Positions 16,261-23,947 of a DNA stretch of 64,000 nucleotides are shown piece by piece (within the stretch, counting starts at the first letter, position 1; each line of letters opens with the position of its first letter). The stretch comes from Raineyella sp044508675 (GTDB lineage: Bacteria; Actinomycetota; Actinomycetes; Propionibacteriales; Propionibacteriaceae). Below the pieces are notes generated by a model. The model was not told the origin of the DNA. It did no database searches and worked only from the letters and a program-made list of their open reading frames with translations. The position numbers and the translations under genes were made by a program. Location of the stretch: contig JBIQHF010000011.1 in NCBI GenBank assembly GCA_044508675.1, positions 45,202-109,201 of the forward strand. Reading direction: 5' to 3'.

Positions 16261-17457
16261 ATGGCCCCGTCACTGTTCCCGCCGCGCCGCTCCCATCAGC
16301 CCGAGGTCCCCACCCCGGGTCCGATGGCACCGCCGCGCACCCAGCCAGAGCCGGCCGAGGTAACCGTGGACGCCGCGGACGCCGCGGACGCCGCGGACGC
16401 CGCGGACGCCGCGGACGCCGCGGAGACGAACGTCGGGGATGCGGGCGAACTGCCCGGCCGGATCCCCGACTCGGTCGTCAACTGGGGCTGGTACGTGGAC
16501 GGGGTCCGACAGGACTGCGAGGACCTGAGGGAGGCCACCACCCAGGCCCTCGACAACCACGGCTTCGTCTGGCTCGGCCTGCGTGACCCCGACGACGACG
16601 ACATGGCCGGCCTGGCCCGCGGCTTCAACCTGCATCCGCTGGCGATCGAGGACGCCGTCGAGGGCCATACCCGCTCCAAGCTCGAGCAGTTCGGCCGCAC
16701 GCTGTTCCTGGTGGTCTCCACGGTGGCGTACGTGCCGAAGCAGGCACGCCCCGACACCTCGGAGATCGTGACCACCGGACAGATCATGGTCTTCGTCGGC
16801 ACCGGCTTCGTCATGACGGTGCGCCGTGGCTCCCAAACCTCGCTGAAGAGGCTGCGCAAGTCGATGGAGAAGCACCCCGAGCGGCTGGAGCTGGGGCCGG
16901 CATCGGTGCTGTACGGGGTGCTCGACACCGTTGTCGACTCCTACCGGCAGGTGGTCCACGACTTCGAGGAGGACATCGACGAGGTCGAGGCGATGGTGTT
17001 CTCCCCCGAGGGCGCCCAGGAGGTCGAGCAGGTCTACCAGCTCAAGCGCGAGCTGATCGAGTTCAAGCGCGCCGTCTCCCCGCTCGGCGGACCGCTGAAC
17101 AACCTGGCCACCCGCCGGTACAAGGCCATTCCGGAGGAGGCCCAGGCGTACTTCCGCGAGGTCTCGGACCATCACACCGAAGCTCGGGAGTCGATCGCCT
17201 CGTACGACGAGGTGCTCTCCACGATGCTGGCCGCCTCGCTCAACCGACTGTCGGTGAGTGAGAACGAGGACATGCGCAAGATCTCGGCGTTCGTGGCCAT
17301 CGCCGCGGTCCCCACCCTGATCGCCGGCATCTACGGGATGAACTTCGACAACATGCCCGAGCTGCACACCCAGTACGGCTACTACGGGGTCTGGGTGGTC
17401 ATCCTGCTACTGATGACCACGCTCTTCGTGCTCTTCCGGCGCAACAACTGGCTCTGA
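16261..17457 (+). CDS. corA: CorA-family Mg2+/Co2+ transporter (GMN type)
   Basis: A 398-residue CorA. It has a Pro/Ala-rich N-terminal tail, then the cytosolic alpha/beta and coiled-coil domain (about residues 70-330). Two C-terminal membrane helices follow, with the selectivity motif YGMNF directly after the first helix (IAAVPTLIAGIYGMNF). A run of six DAA tripeptides at about residues 37-54 comes from a 9-bp DNA repeat. The start ATG at 16261 is 4 nt after the pepP stop. Residues upstream of this Met in the same frame are rejected as pepP shadow. A second CorA with a GQN motif is at 42953-43966. Confidence 0.93.
   Translation: MAPSLFPPRRSHQPEVPTPGPMAPPRTQPEPAEVTVDAADAADAADAADAADAAETNVGDAGELPGRIPDSVVNWGWYVDGVRQDCEDLREATTQALDNHGFVWLGLRDPDDDDMAGLARGFNLHPLAIEDAVEGHTRSKLEQFGRTLFLVVSTVAYVPKQARPDTSEIVTTGQIMVFVGTGFVMTVRRGSQTSLKRLRKSMEKHPERLELGPASVLYGVLDTVVDSYRQVVHDFEEDIDEVEAMVFSPEGAQEVEQVYQLKRELIEFKRAVSPLGGPLNNLATRRYKAIPEEAQAYFREVSDHHTEARESIASYDEVLSTMLAASLNRLSVSENEDMRKISAFVAIAAVPTLIAGIYGMNFDNMPELHTQYGYYGVWVVILLLMTTLFVLFRRNNWL
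16369..16422 (+). repeat. Six tandem copies of a 9-bp unit (GACGCCGCG) inside corA
   Basis: Perfect 9-bp repeats coding Asp-Ala-Ala six times in the N-terminal tail. Copy number can change by whole units without a frameshift. Confidence 0.95.
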
Positions 17458-17476
17458 ACCGGCCCGGACGGCACCG

Positions 17477-17995
17477 TCACTGGAAGCCGGCGGCGCGCCC
17501 GCCCGGCATCTGGGCGAGCAGGTCGCGGGCCTGCATCGTCACCTTGTGCTCGCAGAGCACCTCGTACTTCGTCGCGATCGTCTGGGTCACCGAGGTGAAG
17601 TCACGCTTGCCACGGGTGAGCAGGTGCCCGAGCAGGGCGAAGCCCACGCTGATGACGACGCCGACGAGCACGGCGATCGCCGCCAGCATGTAGATGTTCG
17701 ACTGCGGCGGGTAGAAGATCATCGCCATCACGCCGAACAGCAGGCCGATGGTCAGGCCGTTCATCAGGCCGCGGTTGATCACGGTCCCCCAGTCCTTGCG
17801 GCCGGTGACCCGCTCGACCGAGCGCAGATCAGTGCCGACGATGGCCAGGTTCTGCACCGGGAAGTGCTTGTCGGACAGGTAGTCCACCGCCCGTTGGGCC
17901 TCCTCGTAGGAGCCGTACGTGGCGAGGAGTTGGGGGAACTGCAACTCGAACAGCGAGCCCAGCTGCCGCGGACCGGGTGCGACCATCTCAGTCAT
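17477..17995 (-). CDS. General-stress-protein 17M-like membrane protein
   Basis: A 172-residue protein with the YflT/general stress protein 17M-like N-terminal domain (ATYGSYEEAQRAVDYLSDKHFPVQNLAIVG, about residues 25-55) and two central membrane helices (about residues 78-92 and 100-120). The cytosolic tail ends AQMPGGRAAGFQ. The family is common in actinobacteria; the function is unknown, perhaps envelope stress. Its start overlaps the 3' end of the CitE-like gene by 8 bp, so the two are translationally coupled. Confidence 0.85.
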   Translation of the reverse strand: MTEMVAPGPRQLGSLFELQFPQLLATYGSYEEAQRAVDYLSDKHFPVQNLAIVGTDLRSVERVTGRKDWGTVINRGLMNGLTIGLLFGVMAMIFYPPQSNIYMLAAIAVLVGVVISVGFALLGHLLTRGKRDFTSVTQTIATKYEVLCEHKVTMQARDLLAQMPGGRAAGFQ

Positions 17996-18959
17996 CCTCC
18001 TGCTCAGGGGCGGTTCCTGCCTGGCCGGAAGGCGCCATGCCGGCGGCCCGACCGCGGGCGGCCACCACGGCGGCGAGCTTCATGCCCGCCTCGTCCACCA
18101 TCTCCTCGTCCACCACGATGGCGCCGACCGCTCCCCCGGCCTGCGAGGTCGCCTCGGCATAGCGGGCCATGATCCGCACCGCACGGTCGTACGAGGCCTG
18201 GTCCGGACAGAAGACCTGGTTGCCGGCGTCGATCTGTGCCGGGTGCAGCACCCACTTGCCGTCGTAGCCGAGCGCCGCGGAACGACGGGCGGACGCGACG
18301 AACCCGTCCACGTCACGGATCGCCACGTACGGCCCGTCGATCGCCGCGAGGCCGTGGGCACGGGCCGCCACCAGGATGGTCATCAGTACGTGGTGGAAGG
18401 CATCGGCGATCTCGTAGCCGGCCGGCTGGGCGCCGATGTTCAGCCCGGGCATGCCCATCGAGGCCGCGAAGTCGCCCGGCCCGTACACCAGGGACCGCAT
18501 CCGGGCCGAGGCGCCGGCGATCGCCTCGGCGTTGAGCAGCCCGCGGGCGTCCTCGATCTGTGCCTCGATGCCGATCCGCCCGACCGGCAACCGGTGGGTG
18601 CGCTCCACCTGGGTGAGCAGCAGGTCGAGCGCCCGGATGTGGTCGGCGTCCTGCACCTTCGGCAGCACCAGGGCGTCGATGCGGCTTCCGGCCCCGGACA
18701 CGACCGCGACCACGTCCTGGTAGGTCCACGAGGTGGTCCAGTCGTTGACCCGTACGGTCACCGTCGGCGCCGCCCAGTCCTTGTGCAGGTACTCCACGAT
18801 CCGGGCCCGGGCCGATTCCTTAGCGGCCGGTGCGACCGCATCCTCCAGGTCGAGGAAGACCACGTCGGCGGGCAGGCCCAGCGCCTTGGTCAGGAAGCGG
18901 TCGCTCGAACCGGGGACCGCGAGCACGGTGCGGCGGACGGCAGGATCAGAGGTCGGCAC
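17988..18959 (-). CDS. HpcH/HpaI aldolase/citrate lyase family protein (CitE-like)
   Basis: A 323-residue TIM-barrel C-C lyase. The CoA-ester lyase motifs are present: PGSSDRFLTKAL near the N-terminus, VVFLDLEDAVAP (Mg2+ site) at about residues 33-45, LVLPKV, and the IGIEAQIEDARGL acidic residues. Relatives are (S)-malyl-CoA/citramalyl-CoA lyases and the CitE-like citramalyl-CoA lyase. No other citrate-lyase subunits are nearby, so a stand-alone CoA-ester lyase is more likely than a citrate lyase. A GTG start follows two tandem TAGGGT hexamers, one of which is a -10 at 6-nt spacing. Confidence 0.85.
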   Translation of the reverse strand: MPTSDPAVRRTVLAVPGSSDRFLTKALGLPADVVFLDLEDAVAPAAKESARARIVEYLHKDWAAPTVTVRVNDWTTSWTYQDVVAVVSGAGSRIDALVLPKVQDADHIRALDLLLTQVERTHRLPVGRIGIEAQIEDARGLLNAEAIAGASARMRSLVYGPGDFAASMGMPGLNIGAQPAGYEIADAFHHVLMTILVAARAHGLAAIDGPYVAIRDVDGFVASARRSAALGYDGKWVLHPAQIDAGNQVFCPDQASYDRAVRIMARYAEATSQAGGAVGAIVVDEEMVDEAGMKLAAVVAARGRAAGMAPSGQAGTAPEQEDD

Positions 18960-18965
18960 ACCCTA

Positions 18966-18971
18966 ACCCTA
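18966..18971 (-). promoter_or_regulatory. -10 element of the CitE-like gene (leaderless)
   Basis: TAGGGT, 6 nt before the GTG at 18959; the spacer is itself a second TAGGGT. Confidence 0.5.
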
Positions 18972-18993
18972 GGCCCTGGGCTGAACCAGGCGG

Positions 18994-18999
18994 TACTGT
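18994..18999 (+). promoter_or_regulatory. -10 element of the PRC/MgtE-N/CBS gene (leaderless)
   Basis: TACTGT, 6 nt before the GTG at 19006. It lies back-to-back with the CitE-like promoter in a 46-nt divergent region. Confidence 0.6.
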
Positions 19000-19005
19000 C
19001 CCCAC

Positions 19006-20352
19006 GTGCGTACGACCAACTCCTCGATCTTCGTATCCCGGCTACGCCGCATGCCAGTCATGGATACCGCCGGCGACAAGCTCGGCACGGTCCGCGACCT
19101 GGTCGTCCAGGTCCGCTCCTCCGGCCGGGCCCCACGGGTCAAGGGCCTGGTCGTGGAATTGTTCGCCCAGCACCGGGTCTTCGTCCCGATGGTGCGGGTG
19201 CATGCCATCGAGGCGATCCAGGTGACCATCTCCGGGGTGCTCAACACCCGCCGGTTCGAGCGGCGCGAGGCGGAGTCGCTGGTCTTCCAGGACCTGTTCG
19301 ACTCACAGGTCAACCTGCGTGGGCAGAGCAAGCCGTCCTGGATCTTCGACGTTTCCATTCGCCAGGCCCGCTCGCACGACTGGCAGATCGACGAGGTGGC
19401 CCTGCGCGCCTCCACCGGACCGTTCGCCCGACGCACGTACGACACGATCGTCGACTGGAGCGACATCGACGTGTTCGTGGTCGGGGCCGGCCGGTCGACC
19501 CGCGAGGTGCTGGCCCGGATGGAGGACATGAAGGCCGCCGACATCGCCCGCGAGCTCCACGACATGACCGCCCAGAGGCGCCGGGAGATCGCCCGCGCCC
19601 TTGACGACGAGACCCTGGCCGACGCCCTGGAGGAGCTGCCCGAGGACGAGCAGGTGGAGCTGATCCAGGCGCTGGAGGTCGACCGGGCCGCGGACGTGCT
19701 GGAGGAGATGAACCCGGATGACGCAGCCGACCTGGTGGCCGAGCTGACCCCGGATGTGGCCGAGAAGCTCCTGGACCGGATGGAGCCTGAGGAGGCCCTG
19801 GACGTCCGCCGCCTGATGGAGTACGGCGAGCATACCGCCGGCGGTTTGATGACGCCCGAACCGGTGGTGCTGGGCGCGGACGACACGGTCGCCATGGCGC
19901 TGGCCCGGATCCGCAGCCAGGACCTGACCCCGGCGCTGGCAGGGATGGTGTACGTCTGCCGCTCCCCGCTCGAGCCGCCGACGGGGCGGTTCCTCGGGGC
20001 CGTGCACTTCCAGCGGCTGCTGCGGGAACCCCCCTCGGTGCTCGTGTCAGCCCTGGTCGACACCGACCTGGAGCCGCTCAAGCCGAGTGCCCACGTCTCC
20101 ACGGTCAGCCGCTACTTCGCGACGTACAATTTGGTCTGCGCCCCCGTGGTCAACGAGGACCGGCAGTTGCTCGGCGCGGTCACGGTCGACGACGTGCTCG
20201 ATGCGATGCTGCCGGATGACTGGCGTGGCGACCAGATGGACGGGCTGGCGCCGAGCGAGGCGCACTGGGCGGCCGACCGGCTGATCCGGGACCTCGAGCT
20301 GCGGCGCCACCGCGCCAGTGACCAGCGAAAGGGGGCCCCAGATGGCCGATGA
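19006..20352 (+). CDS. PRC-barrel / MgtE-N / CBS-domain protein (soluble Mg2+-sensor-like)
   Basis: A 448-residue protein without membrane helices. It has two PRC-barrel-like segments at about residues 5-160 (VMDTAGDKLGTVRDLVV). An MgtE intracellular helical domain follows at about 180-285, with the repeated LEELPEDEQVELIQALEVDRAADVLEEMNPDDAADL pattern, here split at about 208-247. CBS domains follow at about 290-420 (YGEHTAGGLMTPEPVVL, then LLGAVTVDDVLDAML). It resembles the cytosolic sensor half of MgtE without the channel; a homologue sits at the same place in mycobacteria (Rv1232c region). The stop lies 11 bp inside the next gene. Confidence 0.88.
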   Translation: MRTTNSSIFVSRLRRMPVMDTAGDKLGTVRDLVVQVRSSGRAPRVKGLVVELFAQHRVFVPMVRVHAIEAIQVTISGVLNTRRFERREAESLVFQDLFDSQVNLRGQSKPSWIFDVSIRQARSHDWQIDEVALRASTGPFARRTYDTIVDWSDIDVFVVGAGRSTREVLARMEDMKAADIARELHDMTAQRRREIARALDDETLADALEELPEDEQVELIQALEVDRAADVLEEMNPDDAADLVAELTPDVAEKLLDRMEPEEALDVRRLMEYGEHTAGGLMTPEPVVLGADDTVAMALARIRSQDLTPALAGMVYVCRSPLEPPTGRFLGAVHFQRLLREPPSVLVSALVDTDLEPLKPSAHVSTVSRYFATYNLVCAPVVNEDRQLLGAVTVDDVLDAMLPDDWRGDQMDGLAPSEAHWAADRLIRDLELRRHRASDQRKGAPDGR

Positions 20353-20845
20353 TGGCCTGAACGTCCCCGGTCGGGAGCCGTTCTGGCGCCGCAGCAGCAC
20401 CGGTGACAGCGACGCGTTCGGCCGGTTCGCCGAGGGGTTCGCCCGGTTCATGGGCACCCCCGCGTTCCTCGGCTGGATGACCGTGTTCGTGGTCCTCTGG
20501 ATCGTCTTCAACATCGTGGGACTCTTCGGGTTCAAGTGGGACCCCTACCCGTTCATCCTGCTCAACCTGTTCTTCTCCACCCAGGCCTCCTACTCGGCCC
20601 CGCTGATCCTGCTGGCCGAGAACCGGCAGGCCGACCGGGACCACGTCCGACTCGCCGAGGAACGCAAGCAGTCCGCCCAGAACCGGGCGGACATGGACTT
20701 CCTCGCCCGCGAGATCGCCGCCCTGCGCGACTCGGTCAACGACCTGGCCACCCGCGACTACATCCGCTCGGAGCTGCGCGAGCTCCTGGCCGACCTGGAC
20801 ACCGATACCGCGCGCGGCCCTGCCCCCGACCGGCGCCCGTACTGA
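20342..20845 (+). CDS. DUF1003 membrane protein
   Basis: A 167-residue DUF1003 protein. It has an N-terminal cytosolic part (FGRFAEGFARFMGTPAFLGW), two membrane helices (about residues 39-58 and 66-90, with the family's DPYPFILLNLFFSTQASYSAPLI run split at about 65-86) and a charged C-terminal helix (LAEERKQSAQNRADMDFLAREIA). The role is unknown. It starts inside the preceding CBS gene (11-bp overlap) and has a purine-rich site GAAAGGGGG upstream, so it is in that operon. Confidence 0.88.
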   Translation: MADDGLNVPGREPFWRRSSTGDSDAFGRFAEGFARFMGTPAFLGWMTVFVVLWIVFNIVGLFGFKWDPYPFILLNLFFSTQASYSAPLILLAENRQADRDHVRLAEERKQSAQNRADMDFLAREIAALRDSVNDLATRDYIRSELRELLADLDTDTARGPAPDRRPY

Positions 20846-20915
20846 GGAACCGCGCACAGGCCTTGTCGTCCCATACGACATTCGGCCGCTCGAAGGACCA
20901 CTTGGTCCCAGCGGC

Positions 20916-20921
20916 TAGCCT
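20916..20921 (+). promoter_or_regulatory. -10 element of mrp (leaderless)
   Basis: TAGCCT, 7 nt before the ATG at 20929. Confidence 0.6.
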
Positions 20922-20928
20922 GTGGAAC

Positions 20929-22107
20929 ATGCCTGACGTCGTCATGACCCCGCCGGACCACCCGCTGATGAAGGCCGTTGTGGCCTCTCTGTCGCGCGTG
21001 ATGGATCCGGAGATCAAACGACCGCTGATGGAGCTGGGCATGATCCCGGCCGTCACCATCGACGACGACAACGTGGTCACGGTCGATATCCTGCTCACCG
21101 TGCAGTTCTGCCCGCTGCACACCACGATCACCGAGGACGTGCAGGACGTCGTCGCCGGGGTCCCCGGGATGGCCGGGGTGACCGTCAAGCTCGGCGTGAT
21201 GACCGACGAGCAGCGCAAGGCGCTGAACGTCCAGTTGCGCGGCGGCGTCGAGCAGCACGAGGTCCCCTTCGCCCGGGTGGGCAACCTGACCCGGGTGCTG
21301 CTGATCTCCTCCGGCAAGGGCGGGGTCGGCAAGTCCTCGGTCACCGCCAACCTGGCGCTGGCCCTGGCCCGGAGCGGCAAGAAGGTCGGCATCCTCGACG
21401 CCGACATCTACGGCCACTCGATCCCACCGATGCTGGGCCTGGCCGAGGCCCAGCCGACCATGGTCGGCGAGTACATCATGCCGGTGCCGTACGGCGACCT
21501 GAAGGTGATGTCGATCGGCATGCTGAAGCAGAGCCGGGATCAGGTGATCGCCTGGCGCGGACCGATCCTCGACCGTGCCCTGCAGCAGATGCTCGCCGAC
21601 GTCTACTGGGGCGACCTCGACTTCCTCGTCGTCGACCTGCCGCCGGGCACCGGTGACGTGGCGATGTCGCTCGGCGCCAAGGTGCCCGACGCCGAGGTGA
21701 TCGTCGTGACCACCCCGCAGGCGGCCGCGTCCGAGGTGGCCGAGCGTGCCGGCACGATGGCAGACATGCTGCACCAGCGGGTGATCGGCGTGGTCGAGAA
21801 CATGTCGTACCTCGAGACCACCTGCCCCTCGTGCAACGAGAAGCACCAGGTGGAGCTGTTCGGCTCCGGCGGTGGGGAGCACGTCTCCCGTACTCTGTCG
21901 GCCCGGCTGGGCTATGACGTGCCGCTGCTGGCCCGGATCCCGCTCGACGTGACGTTGCGCGCCGCCGGTGACGAGGGCGTTCCCGTCGTCGGTTCGCCCG
22001 ACGCGGGTCCTTCGGCCGCGGTGATCGAGAAGGTCGCGGCCACCCTGGTGGCCGAGCCCCGCGGGCTGGCCGGCAAGTCGCTGGGAGTCACCCCGGTCCA
22101 GGCCTGA
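20929..22107 (+). CDS. mrp: Mrp/NBP35-family Fe-S carrier ATPase
   Basis: A 392-residue MinD-like P-loop ATPase thought to carry or insert iron-sulfur clusters. It has an N-terminal MIP18/DUF59 domain (about residues 10-100), a deviant Walker A GKGGVGKSS (129-137), VVDLPPGTGD, and the cluster-binding CPSC motif near residue 304. The ATG at 20929 follows a -10 by 7 nt; the longer open frame upstream is rejected as a shadow of DUF1003. It is convergent with tatB across about 100 nt of unremarkable G+C-rich DNA. Confidence 0.94.
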   Translation: MPDVVMTPPDHPLMKAVVASLSRVMDPEIKRPLMELGMIPAVTIDDDNVVTVDILLTVQFCPLHTTITEDVQDVVAGVPGMAGVTVKLGVMTDEQRKALNVQLRGGVEQHEVPFARVGNLTRVLLISSGKGGVGKSSVTANLALALARSGKKVGILDADIYGHSIPPMLGLAEAQPTMVGEYIMPVPYGDLKVMSIGMLKQSRDQVIAWRGPILDRALQQMLADVYWGDLDFLVVDLPPGTGDVAMSLGAKVPDAEVIVVTTPQAAASEVAERAGTMADMLHQRVIGVVENMSYLETTCPSCNEKHQVELFGSGGGEHVSRTLSARLGYDVPLLARIPLDVTLRAAGDEGVPVVGSPDAGPSAAVIEKVAATLVAEPRGLAGKSLGVTPVQA

Positions 22108-22210
22108 GCGCCGGGCAGGTCCACGCGGCGACCCGGTACGGCGTCACCCTCCCTACGGCGTACGCGCGGTGCGGGTCTGCCGGCCCTGCCCGGATCTGCC
22201 TTGCCTGGAC

Positions 22211-22642
22211 CTACGTTGCCTCGGAGTCGAACGGTGCGCCGACCCGGACCGTGCTGCCGGCAGCGGCGCGCGCGGCCGCCAGCTCATCGGCATCGACCAC
22301 GCCGTCGCCGTTGACGTCCATCGCGAGGCGCAGGTCGCTCGCCGCGTCGTCAAGTTCCTCGCTCGCCTCACGGAGCGAGGCGACGAGGTCGTCCACGCCG
22401 TCCAGCCCGCCCTGGCGCATCACGTAGCGGCGCACCGACCCCCTGGGATCGGTGATGTCGAAGTCCTCGAAGCCAGGGCCCAACTCGGTCCGTACGGACG
22501 ACTGGGCGTTGTTCGCGACCTGTCGGAAGAACTTGATCAGCCGCGCCAGTTTCGTGGCGAGTTCAGGCAGCTTCTCCGGACCCCAGAGGATCACCGCGAT
22601 GATCGCGATGACCGCAATTTCACCTGCACCCAGTCCGAACAC
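22211..22642 (-). CDS. tatB: Sec-independent translocase TatB with C-terminal EF-hand-like loop
   Basis: A 143-residue TatA/TatB-type protein. The start is VFGLGAGEIAVIAIIAVILW, then GPEKLPEL and an amphipathic helix (LATKLARLIKFFRQV), as in TatB of the twin-arginine export system. After an acidic middle region, the C-terminus has DVNGDGVVDADEL (about residues 115-127). This is a near-perfect 12-residue EF-hand calcium loop, which is not a normal TatB feature. The GTG at 22642 gives a standard TatB N-terminus and follows a TACGGT -10 by 7 nt; the ATG at 22675 would lie upstream of that promoter. Confidence 0.87.
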   Translation of the reverse strand: MFGLGAGEIAVIAIIAVILWGPEKLPELATKLARLIKFFRQVANNAQSSVRTELGPGFEDFDITDPRGSVRRYVMRQGGLDGVDDLVASLREASEELDDAASDLRLAMDVNGDGVVDADELAAARAAAGSTVRVGAPFDSEAT

Positions 22643-22649
22643 GTCGCCT

Positions 22650-22655
22650 ACCGTA
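22650..22655 (-). promoter_or_regulatory. -10 element of tatB (leaderless)
   Basis: TACGGT, 7 nt before the GTG at 22642; decides the tatB start. Confidence 0.6.
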
Positions 22656-22733
22656 GCCGACTCGGGTGCCTCCATCGCCCGGCGCGTGCTGCACGGACGA
22701 GCAGCACGGGCCCGGACGACGGGTCAGGTGGGG

Positions 22734-23636
22734 TCACGCGAGGTCGGCAGCGCGCAGGGTGTCGACGAAGGTGTCGACCAGTGCGGGGGCGGGCATCACC
22801 TGGGGGAGGCGCAGGTCGCCCACGGACCGCCAGGTACGGGCCAGAGCACCCTTGACCATGCTGCAGCCCTGGGCCGCGAAGACCCCTTGGAAGGACGGGA
22901 GCGCCCGACGGTGCAGGGTCAGCGCGCGGGCAGCGTCACCGGCTGCCCAGGCCTCGATCATCTCCTTGGCGAGGACACCGGTGAAGTGCGTCGAGGTGCC
23001 GACCAGGCCGACTCCGCCGACCGACAGCAGTGGCAGCGTGATCGCGTCGTCGCCGGCGTAGTAGGCCAGGTTCGTCTCGGCCAGCACCTTCGACGACTCG
23101 GCGACCATCCCCTTGGCATCCTTGACCGCGACGATCCGGGGGTGCTCGGCCAGTGTGATCAGGGTCGGCGTCGCGACCGGCACGCCGGCGCGCGACGGGA
23201 TGTCGTACACCATCACCGGCAGGTCGGTGCTGTCGGCGACGGCGCGGAAGTGCGTCAGCAGGCCGTCCTGCGGAGGCCGCGAGTAGTAGGGGGTGACGAC
23301 CAGCAGGCCCTGGGCGCCGGCCGCCGCGGCCTGGACAGCAAGCTCGCAGGTGTGGCCGGTGTCGTTGGTCCCGACACCGGCGACGATGGTGGCGCGGTCC
23401 CCGACCTCGTCGACGACGGCGGCGACGAGCGCCGCCTTCTCCGCGTCGGAGGTCGTCGGGGCCTCGCCGGTGGTGCCGTTGATCACCAGTCCGTCATTGT
23501 GCTGGTCATCCACCAGGTGGGCCGCGAGCGCCCGCGCCGTGGCGAGGTCGAGCTCGCCCTTGGCATCGAAAGGAGTGACCATGGCGGTCAGCAGACGGCC
23601 GAACGGCGGCGTGGGAGTGTCAGTGGGCTCGGGCAT
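22734..23636 (-). CDS. dapA: 4-hydroxy-tetrahydrodipicolinate synthase
   Basis: A 300-residue TIM-barrel lyase that condenses pyruvate and aspartate semialdehyde, the first committed step to diaminopimelate and lysine. It has the GTTGEAPT motif (pyruvate carboxylate site), the YYSRPPQDGLLTHF tyrosine and the Schiff-base lysine in VAVKDAKG. Length is normal. A TAGAAT -10 lies 6 nt before the ATG. One of four dap genes in the window. Confidence 0.95.
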   Translation of the reverse strand: MPEPTDTPTPPFGRLLTAMVTPFDAKGELDLATARALAAHLVDDQHNDGLVINGTTGEAPTTSDAEKAALVAAVVDEVGDRATIVAGVGTNDTGHTCELAVQAAAAGAQGLLVVTPYYSRPPQDGLLTHFRAVADSTDLPVMVYDIPSRAGVPVATPTLITLAEHPRIVAVKDAKGMVAESSKVLAETNLAYYAGDDAITLPLLSVGGVGLVGTSTHFTGVLAKEMIEAWAAGDAARALTLHRRALPSFQGVFAAQGCSMVKGALARTWRSVGDLRLPQVMPAPALVDTFVDTLRAADLA

Positions 23637-23642
23637 GGCGCG

Positions 23643-23648
23643 ATTCTA
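23643..23648 (-). promoter_or_regulatory. -10 element of dapA (leaderless)
   Basis: TAGAAT, 6 nt before the ATG at 23636. Confidence 0.6.
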
Positions 23649-23677
23649 TGTCGATCCGGTCGTGGATGTCGTGGCGG

Positions 23678-23899
23678 TCAGAGCGTCGTGATGATGACCA
23701 GTGGGTCACCGTCGTGCACGACGTCCCCCACGTTGACCACGACCTCGGCAACGACTCCCTGGGCCTCGGCCAGCACCGGGATCTCCATCCTCATCGATTC
23801 GAGGACGACCAGCTCGTCCATCGGCTCGACCTTGTCCCCGGACACGACCTGGACGTTGAGGACTGATGCCACCAGTTCGGCTGCCACAGTGTGTTGCAT
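23678..23899 (-). CDS. Biotin/lipoyl-carrier-like protein with Arg at the acceptor site
   Basis: A 73-residue stand-alone biotinyl domain of the actinobacterial type (compare the short biotinylated protein TB7.3 of mycobacteria). The fold pattern is complete: two glycine-rich half repeats, LVVLES-M-x-M-EIPVLAEAQG and GDVVHDGDPLVII. The motif, however, reads ESMRMEIP instead of ESMKMEIP, so the lysine that would carry biotin is arginine (codon AGG at the place of AAG). A TAGCAT -10 lies 7 nt before the ATG. It has lost canonical biotinylation unless this is a sequencing error. Confidence 0.88.
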   Translation of the reverse strand: MQHTVAAELVASVLNVQVVSGDKVEPMDELVVLESMRMEIPVLAEAQGVVAEVVVNVGDVVHDGDPLVIITTL

Positions 23900-23906
23900 G
23901 GAGGTA

Positions 23907-23912
23907 ATGCTA
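23907..23912 (-). promoter_or_regulatory. -10 element of the biotinyl-domain gene (leaderless)
   Basis: TAGCAT, 7 nt before the ATG at 23899; half of a compact divergent promoter with the methyltransferase gene. Confidence 0.6.
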
Positions 23913-23935
23913 GGGGCTCCCCCCTCCGCATTGGC

Positions 23936-23941
23936 TAGGCT
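23936..23941 (+). promoter_or_regulatory. -10 element of the O-methyltransferase gene (leaderless)
   Basis: TAGGCT, 6 nt before the GTG at 23948. Confidence 0.6.
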
Positions 23942-23947
23942 GGACGC

